From the NCBI GenBank assembly GCA_023548195.1, contig JAJHZJ010000751.1, positions 1,616,501-1,680,500 of the forward strand: a stretch of 64,000 nucleotides of DNA. Direction: 5' to 3'. The notes under the pieces were generated by a model that had not been told where the DNA came from, made no database searches, and saw only the letters and a program-made list of their open reading frames with translations. This document shows, piece after piece, positions 51,776 to 63,115 of the stretch. Source of the stretch: Bettongia penicillata ogilbyi (taxonomy: Eukaryota > Chordata > Mammalia > Diprotodontia > Potoroidae). Within the stretch, counting starts at the first letter, position 1. Each line of letters starts with the position of its first letter. A program made the position numbers and the translations under genes.

Positions 51776-52214
51776 CAGAAAAATGTCAATTTTTGCCACT
51801 AAAATAAAATTTAAAAAATCAGAAAGAGTGTTTTGACTTCATTTCTTCTGTGTTAGAAGTAGTTTTTATGTTCAAGGGAAAATGATACCTAGCAGTCCAT
51901 TTAGTGTTCCATCTTTCTGTGATTTCCTAAAAAGTTTTTCTTCTTTCTACACATTAGGCAGATGACTGAGGAATGTATCATACCAGTGAGATATTAGAAA
52001 AGTGAATTTCAGGAATAGCATCTTCCTTTTTCTTTCTGCTGTTGGAGTGAAGCAGGTGATCAGCCCAAGGTCCTTCGCCTTTGCTCTTGAATGTTAACCT
52101 CTAATAGGGAAGAGTTGAGAAGACAACTGCTACCACCATCCCCTAGAGGGCCTTTACTCTTCCTGTATGTTGATAAATTGCTTTAATGAGACTAAGAGGT
52201 ACAAGCACATCCAT
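51776..52214. other. Unclassified sequence
   Basis: Nothing recognised. Confidence 0.4.
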
Positions 52215-52344
52215 GAAGGAATAAAAAGCTAGCATTTATACGGTGCTTTAAGATTTCCCAAGTTCTTTACTTTGCGAATTTGATCTCCAGGATGACTGAA
52301 GTCGGTACTATCATTATTTCCATTGTACAGATGAAGAAACTGGA
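52215..52344 (-). mobile_element. MIR 3' half, truncated by L1 sequence
   Basis: 'agctagcatttatacggtgc', 'tccattgtacagatgaagaa'. It stops where L1-like sequence starts. Confidence 0.65.
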
Positions 52345-52500
52345 GAGAATGAAAGATTCAGAGAAACATGGAAAGATTTGTAGAAACTGATACAGAGTGA
52401 AAAAAACATAACCAGAAGTACACCATAATTACAGGGATGGAATGAAAAAACACCTAAACTGAAAGGAAGCCCTCAACTCAAAGGAGCAAAGGTCCTAGAG
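52345..52500 (+). mobile_element. L1 3' fragment
   Basis: 'cagagaaacatggaaagatt', 'tgtagaaactgatacagagt', 'gaaaaaaacataaccagaag'. These match the ORF2-end region of the other L1 copies. Confidence 0.65.
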
Positions 52501-52514
52501 AACATCAGCCTCAT

Positions 52515-52757
52515 ATTAATAAAAACTACTATTTTAAAGTTTGCACAGCACTTTACATATGTCAATGCATTTGACTTTCATAACAACCATGTGAGGTATG
52601 TGCTATTATTGACCCCTTTTAACAAATGAGGAAGGTTGGGAATGACTTGCCGAGACTCAAATAACTAGCAAATTATCTGAGGTAGGATTTGAATTCAGGT
52701 TTACTTGACTCTGTGTCTGGTACTCGGACCACTCCACGTTCTAGATGCCCCATAAAA
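52515..52757 (-). mobile_element. Near-full-length MIR
   Basis: 'ttgcacagcactttacatat', 'acaaccatgtgaggtatgtg', 'aggatttgaattcaggttta'. Confidence 0.75.
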
Positions 52758-52769
52758 AAATATCTCCTT

Positions 52770-52995
52770 CTTCTAAGCCAAGAGCCTGAAGGTGTACTTG
52801 GGTAGATGTGTTGTATACATTGTCAAGTAGGGTTGGGGGGCAGGAGAGGGTGCTGCAACATATTTAGGTTTTCTGAACTATTTTCTTTGTTAGAAGGGAA
52901 AATTTCTGGAAATGGGGGCAATATAATGGGAAGGGGAGGAATATTCAGAAATGACTACTAAAGAAAAATTATTTATTAAAAAGAAAAAGATTCTA
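52770..52995 (+). mobile_element. Possible L1 3' UTR remnant
   Basis: G-rich, then 'gggaaggggaggaatattca' and an A-rich tail 'ttattaaaaagaaaaaga'. It may belong to the L1 fragment at 52345-52500. Confidence 0.4.
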
Positions 52996-53464
52996 AGGGT
53001 TGTACCTTAATGGAATGGATTTATATCTTCAGAAATCATACAGTAGAACTGCTTAATCTTCACTTTTGTTGGCTTTTACGTTTGTATGCTGACTTCTTTT
53101 GTGTATGACAAAGAGTGCCTGAATTCATCTATTTATTATGTGTAAGAGAAGAGCTAAGGGCTTTAGAATGGTTTCAACTAGTGAACTAACATTCAATTAT
53201 GATGAGAGAAACACAATTTATGTATTGCTTCTTTAATGACGAGAATGATTATAAATCTTTGCCCTTAATGTTTTCTTTTCTCTCATTTTTGCATGTCCCA
53301 TAAATTGAGTTCACTAATCTTAACTCTTAGTCAGCCAAAGTCCACAGGACATTTCTAGCAACTTATTCATATTCAGACCTCTAGTAAGAACTTCACATGT
53401 CAGTATGTTCCAGGGAAGATGTCTTACTTTTAAAATTTCCAGGGATGTTACTTAAGGACAGACT
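52996..53464. other. Unclassified sequence
   Basis: No gene or repeat recognised. Confidence 0.4.
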
Positions 53465-53545
53465 ATGTCAGTGGCCTCAACTTGGAATCCAAAGGGTCTG
53501 AGTTCAGAACCTACTTCTGAAATTGACTCTACGGACATTGTTAAA
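53465..53545 (+). mobile_element. MIR fragment
   Basis: 'gtggcctcaacttggaatcc' and 'agggtctgagttcagaacct'. Confidence 0.5.
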
Positions 53546-53799
53546 TGTCTGCATGCTTCTAGCAATTACCACAAAAGATCTCCTAAATTATATGTCATTG
53601 GAATTGGTGGCAAAAGTTACCAATGAGGACATAACCGATCCTCTGATTATTTTAATTATGGCTATAATTGAATTCACATCCATTTGGGGACTACCAACTG
53701 ATGACATTCACACATCCCCAAAGAATCACTAAGTCCCAATTTATTTGCTTGTTTCTGCTTTTATAACCAGAGAAGCTAAACTTCACCTTTCATTTGTTG

Positions 53800-54063
53800 T
53801 GCTTTTTTTGTTGCTCAGTCATTTTTCAGTTGTGTCCCCACTCTTCTGAACCCCATTTGGGCTTTTCTTGACTAAGATACTGGAGTGGTTTGCCATTTCC
53901 TTCTCCAGCTCATTTTATAGAAGAAGACACTGAGGTGAACAGGATTAAGTGATGTGCCCAAGGTCACATAGCTAATAAGCATTTAAAGCCAGATTTGAAC
54001 TCAGGAAGGTGAGTCATCCTGAGTCCAAACCTGTCATTCTATCCATTGTGCCAGCTGGCTTTC
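53800..54063 (-). mobile_element. tRNA-RTE SINE (MAR1-like)
   Basis: 'ccccatttgggcttttcttg', 'ggagtggtttgccatttcct', 'gccagatttgaactcagg', and head complement 'ctatccattgtgccagctgg'. Confidence 0.85.
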
Positions 54064-54109
54064 CTAGCTATCTTGCTACCTAGCTGTGGCATTTTTTGGA
54101 AAGTTCTAA

Positions 54110-54200
54110 ATGAATTCAACAAACCAACAGGTCATTCTTGAATTACTACTCTGTGTAAAACATGGCACAAAGATGAACTTGACCCAGTCCCTACCATTTT
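54110..54200 (-). mobile_element. L2 3' fragment, degraded
   Basis: 'cttgaattactactctgtgt' and 'gacccagtccctaccatttt'. Confidence 0.4.
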
Positions 54201-55085
54201 GTACATTAAGGCAGGAAGCAATTCCAACTCAGTTACTTGATTCCAAGATCGCCATTCTTTCCCTTTCATCACAAGGCCTCCAATATAAAGGGAGCAGTGT
54301 GCCCTGCCCAAAATAAATGCTTATTAAACGAATGGACAACAAAAACTTCCTGAATCCTACTGGTTTTGTTTTTCTAAAATATGAGGTGACTCCTATTTAA
54401 GAATAGTATCTGATGAAAGATATAAGATAAAGAAACTCATCTTAACGGGAGGGATGATAACTAAGAACATTGACATCTTTTCCCATATCCAGTGACACCC
54501 ATTCAAGAGTTGAGGTGTCTTTGAAAATTAGAAGATGAAGAGATAAGAAAACAAGTTGAACCCCAACATTTTCCTTTATCTAAGTTGAAACTGCCATTTT
54601 TTAAAAAATAAACTACACAAATGCTAGGGAGACAAAAATCAAATAGATTTGCAAACTTACTCTTACTCCACTTATATCACAGACTGTATCGCATTTAGTA
54701 TGGGTACTTTCTACTAATTTTTGAAAGCAACTTAGCAATACATCAGTATACAGCATAACTTTTGACCCTTTGGGAATTAATAGATAGTAACAATCCTCTA
54801 GAAATTATACATGCTTATAAATATGAAATCACTGGTCATCTTTTTTGGACTTCATATACATCATATGTCCTCTTCCTCTCATTTCTATGGGACTTGTCTT
54901 TTCCTGTTAATCTGTCTTTTGGGCAGGGTTTCAGTGGCAATGATCTGACAATAATGGACCTTAAAGGGAGTCAGAGTTAACCAGTAATATGAATCAAAAT
55001 ATATGCTTTAAAATGACATTTCAGAAACAAGCCAAAATGTTACCCATTTTATATTGCAAAAAAAATAATTTTCTGTCCAAATATT
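54201..55085. other. Unclassified sequence
   Basis: An L2-like end 'aaataaatgcttattaaacg' lies at 54311-54330. Otherwise no gene or repeat seen. Confidence 0.4.
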
Positions 55086-55089
55086 TAGC

Positions 55090-55328
55090 ATTGTTGTCCA
55101 GTTGTCTGACTTTTCATGATCCCATTTGGGGTTTTCTTGGGAAAGATACTGGAGCAGTTTGCCATTTCCTTCTTCAGCTCATTTTATAATGAGAAAACTG
55201 AGACAAACAGGGTTAAGTGACTTGCCCAAGGTCACACAGCTTGTAAGTGTCTGAGGCCAGATTTGAACTCCAGAAGATGGGTCTTCCTGATTCCGGGTCA
55301 GCAGTCTATTCACTGTACCATGCCTCTT
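55090..55328 (-). mobile_element. tRNA-RTE SINE (MAR1-like)
   Basis: 'gatcccatttggggttttct', 'aaagatactggagcagtttg', 'agtgacttgcccaaggtcac', ending 'ctattcactgtacc'. Confidence 0.85.
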
Positions 55329-55369
55329 CTTTGGAAAGCAATATTTGAATTCTGGGGATAGGATTATTC

Positions 55370-55555
55370 TGAATTTGAAGGGAACTTCTGTATCATCTAG
55401 TCCAATCCCCTCATTTTACATATGAGGAAATTGAATACTAGAAATTTGAAATGACCTACCCAAGATGACATAGGAAATAAGCACCAGAGCCAAGATTTAA
55501 ATTTGGGTCCTCTCACTCCAAATTCAACACTCTTTCTACTATTCCACAGCTAGGA
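55370..55555 (-). mobile_element. MIR-type SINE
   Basis: 'atctagtccaatcccctcat', 'tttacatatgaggaaattga', 'agatttaaatttgggtcctc'. Confidence 0.75.
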
Positions 55556-55977
55556 AAATTATTTTTAATTTTATATTTTCTGCCTTCAAAGAGTTTGTAA
55601 TCTAAAATGTAGTATCTAAGCTGATTTGGAACACAGCTCACTTTTCCATTATGTATCTAACTTCTGTCCACCGTAAGTTTATTTTGATTTCTGGGTATTT
55701 TAAAACTACATATGAGTCAGCTCACCAAACTTTGCTGATCCACACTGATGGAGTGGGAGGCACAGAGATAATACAGATGGTCAGAATCATTGCAGATGTG
55801 AGATTTGGCGCTATGGAGGGAAAGGGAAAAGAAGTCATTTTAAAAATTCACATATTTTGTTTTCACATCACCTTTGCTTCTGAAAATAATCCTTTCTTCT
55901 TCCCTACTGAGTGAGCCATTTCTTGTAAAAAATAAAATAAAATAAAGAAAAAAAGAAAAGAGAAGGGGAAGGAGGAA
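55556..55977. other. Unclassified sequence
   Basis: No gene supported. A-rich AAATA tract at 55927-55960. Confidence 0.4.
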
Positions 55978-56215
55978 ATAAGCGTTTATCAAGTCCCTAG
56001 GTACTACACTTGGCAATTTACAAATATTATCTCATTTGATCCTCATAACAATCCTGTGAGATAAATGCTATTTTTGCTCCCATTTTACAGATAAAGAAAC
56101 TGAGACTGAGAGCAGTTAGGTGACTTGCTCAGGATCAAATTGCTAGTAAGTGTTCTAGACTAGATTTGATCTTGGGATTTCCTGACTCAAGGACTAATAG
56201 TCTATCCACATCCGT
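55978..56215 (-). mobile_element. Near-full-length MIR
   Basis: 'caaatattatctcatttgat', 'cctcataacaatcctgtgag', 'ctcccattttacagataaag'. Confidence 0.85.
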
Positions 56216-56299
56216 TCAGAAAAACTAACCAAAGTCCAAACTGAGTTTGATGCTAACTGCAATATTCCATATCCATGGCTCCCCACCCCTGTCAGTGGT

Positions 56300-56392
56300 T
56301 ATTGTTTAGTCATTTCAATGTGTCTGATTCTTCATGACCCCATTTGGGGTTTTCTTGGCGAAGATGCTGAAATGGTTTGCTGTTCCAGAGTC
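56300..56392 (-). mobile_element. RTE-tail part of a MAR1-like SINE
   Basis: 'catgaccccatttggggttt', 'tcttggcgaagatgctgaaa', 'tggtttgctgttcca'. The tRNA head is missing, consistent with 5' truncation. Confidence 0.75.
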
Positions 56393-56489
56393 AGGATTGC
56401 ATTTTCTCTTCTCATCTCCAGGGTCAAGCTACGGTGCTATTATTACACAGGACTCCATTTTGTTTTGCTTTGCCTTGCTTTGGTTGTTA

Positions 56490-56585
56490 TTTTTTTCCCA
56501 TTTATATTGTTGTAGTCATTGTTTTCCTGGCTATACATCTTACTATGCATCAGTTCATGTAAATTTTCCCATGAGAAGCATTGTT
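56490..56585 (-). mobile_element. L1 3' fragment
   Basis: 'ttgtagtcattgttttcctg' and 'tgcatcagttcatgtaaatt', parallel to 22640-22720. Confidence 0.55.
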
Positions 56586-56589
56586 AAGT

Positions 56590-57335
56590 TGACATTGGAA
56601 GAAGAGAATTCATTAACCATCATCCAAGATCCCCTTACTTACAAACCTTCCACCATCCCTTCAACTCAAGGACAATCCCACCATCCAATTTCACCTCTCC
56701 TGCTCCTAAGTCACATTGTGGATCACTGGAGAAAACCATAAAATCATGCTGATTTCCATAATGCCAAAATGCCACTCAGCAGTCCTTTTATTCATCTCTC
56801 ATTGACACTCTATCATATTCCCCAATAGCTATTTCAAACCTTTTCCTCTGTCCTTTATTTCCTACCCCTAGGCCCGTACCTCACAAACACAATCATCTTC
56901 TTTACCACAAAAATATGGGCCATCTATTAGCTTACTCAACTCCTTTCTCTCTAACACAAAATGTGTTCAGTATCTTCACCTATTCTGTCCTCTTGTATCT
57001 CAGAGAATAAAATTTCAAGCGCCAATACGGTCCTCTGTGTCTTTGACTCCATCCTTCCATTCGTTCTCACTGACATTGCTCTGACTGTCGATCCCTTTTC
57101 TCTTCCTTCTCCTCCTCTTTGTCCTCCTCCTCCTTCTCTCTCTCTTTTTGTCCCTCACTCGCTCTCTCTCCCCCTCCTTCCCTCCTTCCCCTCCCCACAT
57201 ACACACTCAACCTTAACCTCTCTATTGGTTCTTCAAATTCACACATAATAATCAACATATGTAATAATATATTCATTTTAGCTAAATAATGTCTATGTAA
57301 GCCTACTTTCTATATTGCCTACCACTCATAGCTTT
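56590..57335. other. Pyrimidine-rich unclassified sequence
   Basis: C/T-rich, with a near-pure CT tract at 57095-57195. It could be an internal LINE remnant. Open frames across it are low complexity. Confidence 0.4.
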
Positions 57336-57339
57336 CCTG

Positions 57340-57740
57340 TCAGTAAACAACAAGCATTTTTTAAGCACTTACTATATCCCAAGCGTTGTGCAAAGCCCTG
57401 GTGATGTAAAGGGAGGAGGAAAGCATAGACACTGTCCTCAAAGTGTTTGCCTTCTAATGGGGGAGACAACCCAAAGAACTGTACGTACAAGTTATCCACC
57501 ATGTAAATGGAGGGCCATCCCTAAGGGAAGACACTAGCAGTAAAGTGCGCCAGGAAAGGCTTCCTGCAGAAGGTGGAATCCGAGGTGATTTTTGAAGGAG
57601 GCCAGGAACGCCAAAATGTAGAGTTAAGAAGGAAAAGTCTCCCAGACATGGGAAACAGCCCTTGTAAAGTCAGGAATCCTAAGGGAGGAGTGCTGAGTTC
57701 AAAGAACAGTGAAGAGCCTAGTGTCACTGGACCATGGAGT
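57340..57740 (-). mobile_element. L2 3' end
   Basis: 'tactatatcccaagcgttgt', 'aatgggggagacaacccaaa', 'caggaaaggcttcctgcaga', 'cctagtgtcactggaccatg'. Confidence 0.9.
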
Positions 57741-58824
57741 AGAGTGAGAAAATAAAGTTATCAATTTTAATGAAGACGAAGGGAGAGAAAGCAGAAGCAC
57801 CACTGAACAACCTTCAAAGGAAATTTCCTTTAAATGTGAAATAAAGAGAACATTATGCTTAATGTTACTTAGGTTAAACTTCCATAAGCCTAAATCATGA
57901 CCACCTATTTATTACGGCTCTTCCTTGACATTAATGTATTTAAAAGGAGATTTTTTGGTTTTTTCCCGAGAAATTCATATATTTCCCACCTGATAGGAAA
58001 ACACCACCTGCCTTCTGCGAATATGCCTGCTTTCTCTACCTGAACCTCATTGCCCAAAGGGACGTCTGGTTCAAATGCACAAACTCCACATATTTGGCAG
58101 CAAATGGCAAATCAGATGGTTCTGTTTGCTTGCTTGCTTTTTTATGTCCCAGCATGAGCTCGGCCTGGGGGCAATGTAAGGACACAGAACACCTCGTAAT
58201 GCTGCTGTTCCACACTGATTAATCAGGCTAGCTGGTAGCCTATTAGCCAATGCAAAGGCATCTGGAGATGAAGCCTTTCATAGATATTGACCACTTTTTT
58301 TCTCTCTTGTAGATGACTTGTTATGTCTGTGCTAAAATAGGACACCACTGGTGTTTAAATTAAAACTGGTTCTAAGAGTTATGGAAATAGAGATAGGCAT
58401 CGATTTTATATCTTCGTTCATATTCATATCTACTAAGAGGTGAGAGCAGTGGTATGCTGGTAAATATTTAATAATTGACTCTCCAGAAGAAAGGGTGTAT
58501 ACATGACAAACTTTCATTTTTATCTGCATCATTACCATTTTCTCCATGACTTTTTTAAGTCTAGATAATCAACCAAACAATAAAGTCCTGATTTATAACA
58601 TTTATTTATCTGCAAGGTGCAAATGCTTACTCTGAAAATTTAACTATTGGCTCACAACCTGGTATAAGCTTGTTCCAAGCATACACCCTTGGATGAGAGA
58701 TACCAGTTCTAAGATTCTAAGAGTACTGGAAGTAGAAATACTATATGCATACTCACACACCCACATATATTTACATATGAAAATCAGAATTTGAGATTGG
58801 TCTGGTTAGCATGGAAGGTAGACG
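57741..58824. other. Repeat-poor block, candidate conserved noncoding region
   Basis: About 1.1 kb without recognised repeats. The stretch 57880-58320 looks least neutral, with a homeodomain-type palindrome at 58215-58226 and retained CpGs near 57916, 57966, 58018 and 58062. No coding support. Confidence 0.35.
58215..58226. promoter_or_regulatory. Homeodomain-type palindrome
   Basis: CTGATTAATCAG is a perfect 12-base palindrome that contains TGATTAAT on both strands, matching the HOX-PBX TGATNNAT consensus. Binding is inferred. Confidence 0.3.
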
Positions 58825-58945
58825 TTGATTCATTCATATCACAAGCATTTATTGAACATTCAAAATGGCAAACACCAAGGGCTGTAAAAGAATTATAATG
58901 TTTCTCTAGGCATTCACAGTCTAGTTGAGAAACAAGATCCACTTG
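58825..58945 (-). mobile_element. L2 3' fragment
   Basis: 'acaagcatttattgaacatt', 'taggcattcacagtctagtt'. Confidence 0.6.
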
Positions 58946-59039
58946 AAAAATTGGATGCTTTGGGAACTCATAAATGTGCATACTCCCTCCCACAGTACTG
59001 ATCATCCATGTTCATCCATGTTTTCTCATCCTGTTCAAA

Positions 59040-59580
59040 CGTGCCTCAATTATCTCATGGTACCAATCCACCTTACACGCTGCTACCAAAATAATTTTCT
59101 TTAAACACAAATCTGACTATGTGACTCTTCCATTCAACTAATTCTAGTAATTATTGCCTCTGGGGTAAAAAACAACCTTTCTGTTTTGCTTTTAAAGCCC
59201 AGTCTCAACCTATCTTTCCAACCTCATTGGATATGACTTTCTCTCCGACACTGCAGGAACAAGGAAAATTGGGCTTCTTTCTGATCCTCCGATCTCCCAT
59301 TTCTTTGCCTTTGCATTGACTTTCTCCTGTTCCTGGGACACTCTCCCTTCTTAACTCCACCTCACAGAGGCCCTCTGTTCCCCAAAGATGCAGCTCAATA
59401 GCATCTTCTGCATTAACCCTTTCTTGATCCCCCAGCTTCCTCCGAAGCTACCTTGTAGTTAGCCATTTTGCGTTGCTTGACTTCATATTTATATTGCATA
59501 TATTTGCATATGTAATCATTTTCCTGCATACTAAAAGGTAAGCTACTTATGAGTAGTGATGGTTTCATTCTTTGCACTTG
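59040..59580 (+). mobile_element. L2 LINE, ORF2 end to 3' region
   Basis: 'caccttacacgctgctacca', 'aatctgactatgtgactctt', 'gggacactctcccttcttaa', then 'aaaggtaagctacttatgag'. Confidence 0.75.
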
Positions 59581-59929
59581 TGACCTGGGAAAGTGGTTGG
59601 CTTCTTCAATAGGTCTTAATACCAAAATGGAAAGTGTGAGTTGTAAGTCTGGGGATGGATTCTATGTCTATTGTCCAAGAACTATCTCTTATTTTACTGG
59701 TTCTTCTTGGTTTCAACTCATCCTTGAACATCACTCCTCCTCCAGAATAAGGTGAAGATCCAAAATCTCATCACTATGCAGATTGACTCAGCCTTTGATA
59801 CTCAACACCTCACTTCTCTCAATTGCTTCTTCTCTGTAAGATATAAGCAGTCAGCTTCTAAAACACTTCCTTTAGAGAGGGCTTAGAAGTTTCTATGCAA
59901 CTCTTCATTCTCCATCATCCATGATAAGT
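59581..59929. other. Unclassified sequence
   Basis: Nothing recognised. Confidence 0.4.
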
Positions 59930-60095
59930 AGCCTCAAGCACCATATACCCCTTTGCAGCTTTTATTTACCATCTTCTCCAGTTAGACTGTAAGCTCCTTG
60001 AGGGTAAGGATTGCCTTTTTCCTACTTGTATCTCCAGTGATCTATGCGACTGACACATAGAAGGCACTTATGTAACATTCATTGAATTGCATTGG
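59930..60095 (+). mobile_element. L2 3' end
   Basis: 'tagactgtaagctccttgag', 'gggtaaggattgcctttttc', 'gactgacacatagaaggcac'. Confidence 0.8.
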
Positions 60096-60257
60096 ATCAA
60101 CTTTATTTAGCTTAGAGGAAATTGTATTCAGTTTATTTTTAGAGGATGAAATGTTTCTGCTCCATCCATTTTTGAAGACAAATAAGATGTTGAAGGGTAT
60201 TAAAGAAGGAGAATCCAAACCAATTAAACCACAACAATTTTCTTTTTGTATCTTTAA

Positions 60258-60465
60258 AGAGACAATGTGGTTCAGAGGATAGAGTTCTAGATATGGCCCC
60301 TAGATCTGCTCAAGAGACCTGAATTCCTACCCCACCTCAGATATCTACTAGATATAACCCTGAGAAAATCTCTTCATTTCTCTGGGCCTCAGTTTCTACA
60401 TCCATAAAATAAGGTTTGATTGAGTTATTTAAGGATCCTTCTATCTATCTCTAAATCTATACATA
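60258..60465 (+). mobile_element. MIR-type SINE
   Basis: 'gacaatgtggttcagaggat', 'ctctgggcctcagtttctac', 'tttaaggatccttctatcta'. Confidence 0.75.
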
Positions 60466-60496
60466 CTAAAGCAGTTGTACAAGATACTTTGATAGT

Positions 60497-60546
60497 GAAG
60501 GAGAAGAAGAAGGAGGAGAAGGAGGAGGAGGAGGAGGAGGAGGAGA
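60497..60546. repeat. (GGA)n/(GAA)n trinucleotide repeat
   Basis: Starts as GAA-type units and ends in about eight perfect GGA units. Confidence 0.9.
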
Positions 60547-60834
60547 TGTAGTGAGAAAGGAAAGAGAGAAAGAAAAAAGGGAGTAAGGAACTTAATCCTT
60601 GATAATTATAATATCCAAATTTGATCCTCTGGAACAACTAAGATCATATACTCTGCCCTTCCCTCTTTATCCAGGAAGAAAATACTCTAGGTTTAAATAT
60701 CACATATACCATCAGATGTGGTTGATACATTGGTTAGTTTTACAGAGCAGCTTTTTTATCTTTATCGTTGGTTAGGGGAGAAGGGAGGAATGTACTCTGA
60801 AATGAAGGTGACATGAAAGCAAAAGATACAAAAC

Positions 60835-61025
60835 TAAGGCAGTGTGTGGTACAAGAAAAACAGTGCTGGCTCTGTGATCCAAAGACCTAGATTCAGATCC
60901 TGTCTGTGACCCTATGTGCCCTTGGGCAAGTCATTTAAAACTCTCTGGTTCTCTATTTTCTCATTTCTGAAATGAGACTATATGCCAGGTCTCATCTATA
61001 GAGGGACCCGATGACCTCTTCATTT
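60835..61025 (+). mobile_element. MIR-type SINE
   Basis: 'aaggcagtgtgtggtacaag', 'gcccttgggcaagtcattta', 'gagggacccgatgacc'. Confidence 0.75.
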
Positions 61026-61454
61026 GCTAAAAATCATTCACTGAATTATTTATTTGTAGAGGAGTCCCATGTCTCCTTCCCATCAAAGATCAGTGAGTTG
61101 GGAGGACAGGGTCAGGCCATTTCAAGGTCAGTTTCTTAGATGTCATTTTCTAAACTCTAGTTTCTCCTATTAGCTCTCACTTCCTAAAAGTCTAAGAAAA
61201 ATAGACCTCAGAAGGGAAATGTAAGAAAAATAGTAGCAAAGGAGTATGGTGAAAATCTGGGCCCTTCATCTGGGCCCTCTGGTGTAGGAAATTCCTTCCA
61301 AAATGAGGAGCCCCAGGTGACTTGTTCCCATAAAAGAACTGGTCTGTGGGAATTATCAAAGCTCTCCTTTTTTCATAGCCCCTTAAGTTCTGTGGGGGTG
61401 ACTATAACTAGATAGAAGTATGAATATAGGTTTGGGGGCTATGGCAAGGTAGCC
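61026..61454. other. Unclassified sequence
   Basis: No gene or repeat recognised. Confidence 0.4.
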
Positions 61455-61550
61455 TAGGACATTGGAAAGAGAATAATGCACGGCACCTCCATTTAGTCTT
61501 GACCAAGTGAAGCAAGACATAGGGCTTCAGTTCCTTTTTCTATGAAATTC
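61455..61550 (+). mobile_element. MIR fragment
   Basis: 'cctaggacattggaaagaga' and 'gggcttcagttcctttttct'. Confidence 0.45.
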
Positions 61551-61557
61551 ATTTGGC

Positions 61558-62215
61558 ATTTGTTAAAACATCTTTTTTAGGCCGAGCACTATTTCAGTTG
61601 ATGCAGGTGCAAAGTAAAACTTGAAATAGCCCCTGCCTTCAAAGAACTTACATTCTACTGGAGGATATAATTTATACACAGATATTGAAATAGAAGATAA
61701 TTTTTATCATGAAAAGTACCCCAACAACTATGCATCAAATAAGATTTCATAGAGAAAGTAGTACATGAGTTGAACTTTAAAGGAAGTTAGCCATTCCGAA
61801 AGGTGGAGGTGGAGAAGGAGTATATTTCAAACATGGTGAACAGCTTGTGCAAAGCCACAGACATAGGAGATGGGATGCCCAGTGTAGCAAACCACAAGGA
61901 GACAAGTTTGATTGGATCGTCGAATAAGCAATGAGATTAAAGGTGAAATAAGTCTCAAAAACCAGGATAGTGTCAAATTGTGAAAAGCCTGAAACATCAA
62001 ACTGGAGGGTTTGTATTTTATCCTCTAAGCATTGGGGAGCCCCTGGATACTACTGAGTAAATGAGTGGCATGATAAGACCTCTGCTGTAGCATGTTTTGG
62101 TATCTATGCAGGAGGCAGAATGGAGACATGAGAGACAGGAGAGAGAACCATTAGAAACTGGTGTAATAATTCAAAAAAGACACCATGAAAGACTGAATAA
62201 GGGGCAGTCAGTCAG
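61558..62215 (-). mobile_element. L2 LINE, about 650 bases
   Basis: Plus strand: 'tttttaggccgagcactatt', 'gcccctgccttcaaagaact', 'acagcttgtgcaaagccaca', 'gggtttgtattttatcctct', 'agtggcatgataagacctct', 'gaaactggtgtaataattca'. Confidence 0.85.
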
Positions 62216-62439
62216 TCTACCAACAAACATTCTATCTGTACTAAACTAGTCATATATTAAAAAAAATGGGAAAAAGTCACTGCTTGCAAAAAGTAGTAGT
62301 CAGATTGTAACTAATGAAGGAGTTTACCATTACCCTCTCAGGAATGAGACTCATCAACTGTGGGCAAATGAAAGGCTTAAACTAGGTGACGTGTATGATC
62401 ATTTCCAACCATAACATTCTGCAGGCCTCTAAATGATCG
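62216..62439. other. L2-like and MIR-like scraps
   Basis: 62220-62320 resembles another antisense L2 end. 62340-62420 resembles a MIR tail. Confidence 0.35.
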
Positions 62440-62516
62440 ATGCCCATCAACTGGGAAATAACTGAATAAGTTGCATTGTGTAATTGTGATGGAATACTAC
62501 TGTGCTATAAGAAATG

Positions 62517-62557
62517 ATGAGCTCTGTGATGTTTTGGCTGTGTTTGTCCTTCATTCT
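62517..62557 (-). mobile_element. RTE/SINE tail fragment inside L1
   Basis: 'gtttgtccttcattctcgaa' is the reverse complement of the RTE-type LINE/SINE tail (TTCGAGAATGAAGGACAAAC). It interrupts the expected L1 order between 'gaaatgatga' and 'aaaaacatagaaaga'. Confidence 0.55.
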
Positions 62558-62804
62558 CGAATAGAAAAACATAGAAAGACTCACACAAAATAGCTAAGAG
62601 CAAAATGTGCAGAACCAAGAGAATGCTGTTTACAGCAAGAGCAATGCTGTTTGAAGACTTTGAGTAAATAAGTCATTTTGACTATTATAAATACCCAAAT
62701 TAGCTATAAAGGACATATGAAAAAAGATGCTATTTGCATTCAGAGAAAGAACCAATAAATAGAAGTATATATGAAATAATTTCATAAATATATATGCATA
62801 TACA

Positions 62805-62863
62805 TATATATGAAATTATTCCATGCATATATTTCACATATGTATGGAATAATTTCATATATA
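62805..62863. repeat. 20-bp perfect inverted repeat
   Basis: TATATATGAAATTATTCCAT at 62805-62824 is exactly complementary to 62844-62863, with a 19-base loop. A third partial copy, 'gaaataatttcat', lies at 62773-62785. Confidence 0.85.
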
Positions 62864-63115
62864 CATATATGTGTATGTATATATGTACACATATGTGAGT
62901 GTTTAAAACCTATTTGTGTCTAATGGTAGCCATCTCTAGGGCAGGAGGGGGAGAATAGAAAAAAGAAAGGGGGAGAAAATTTACATGATAACATTATTAT
63001 ATATTTAAAAGAGATAGCAAGTTGTACACAATACATTTGCAGTTTCATTATGCAATCTTTTTTTAAAATTATACTGTTATAGAAATGCTTGTTTTATTCC
63101 ACAAACTAAAAATAA

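Larger units (their letters stand above)
62440..63115 (+). mobile_element. L1 3' end with an internal tail insertion
   Basis: 'gatgcccatcaactgggaaa', 'gatggaatactactgtgcta', 'gcagaaccaagagaatgctg', then an AT-rich 3' UTR and an A-rich tail near 63105. ORF2 C-terminal coding is broken. A short foreign piece sits at about 62517-62557. Confidence 0.75.

Noticed and set aside
57015..57276. Arg/Lys/Glu-rich minus-strand open frames
   Set aside because: Low-complexity translation of a CT-rich tract.
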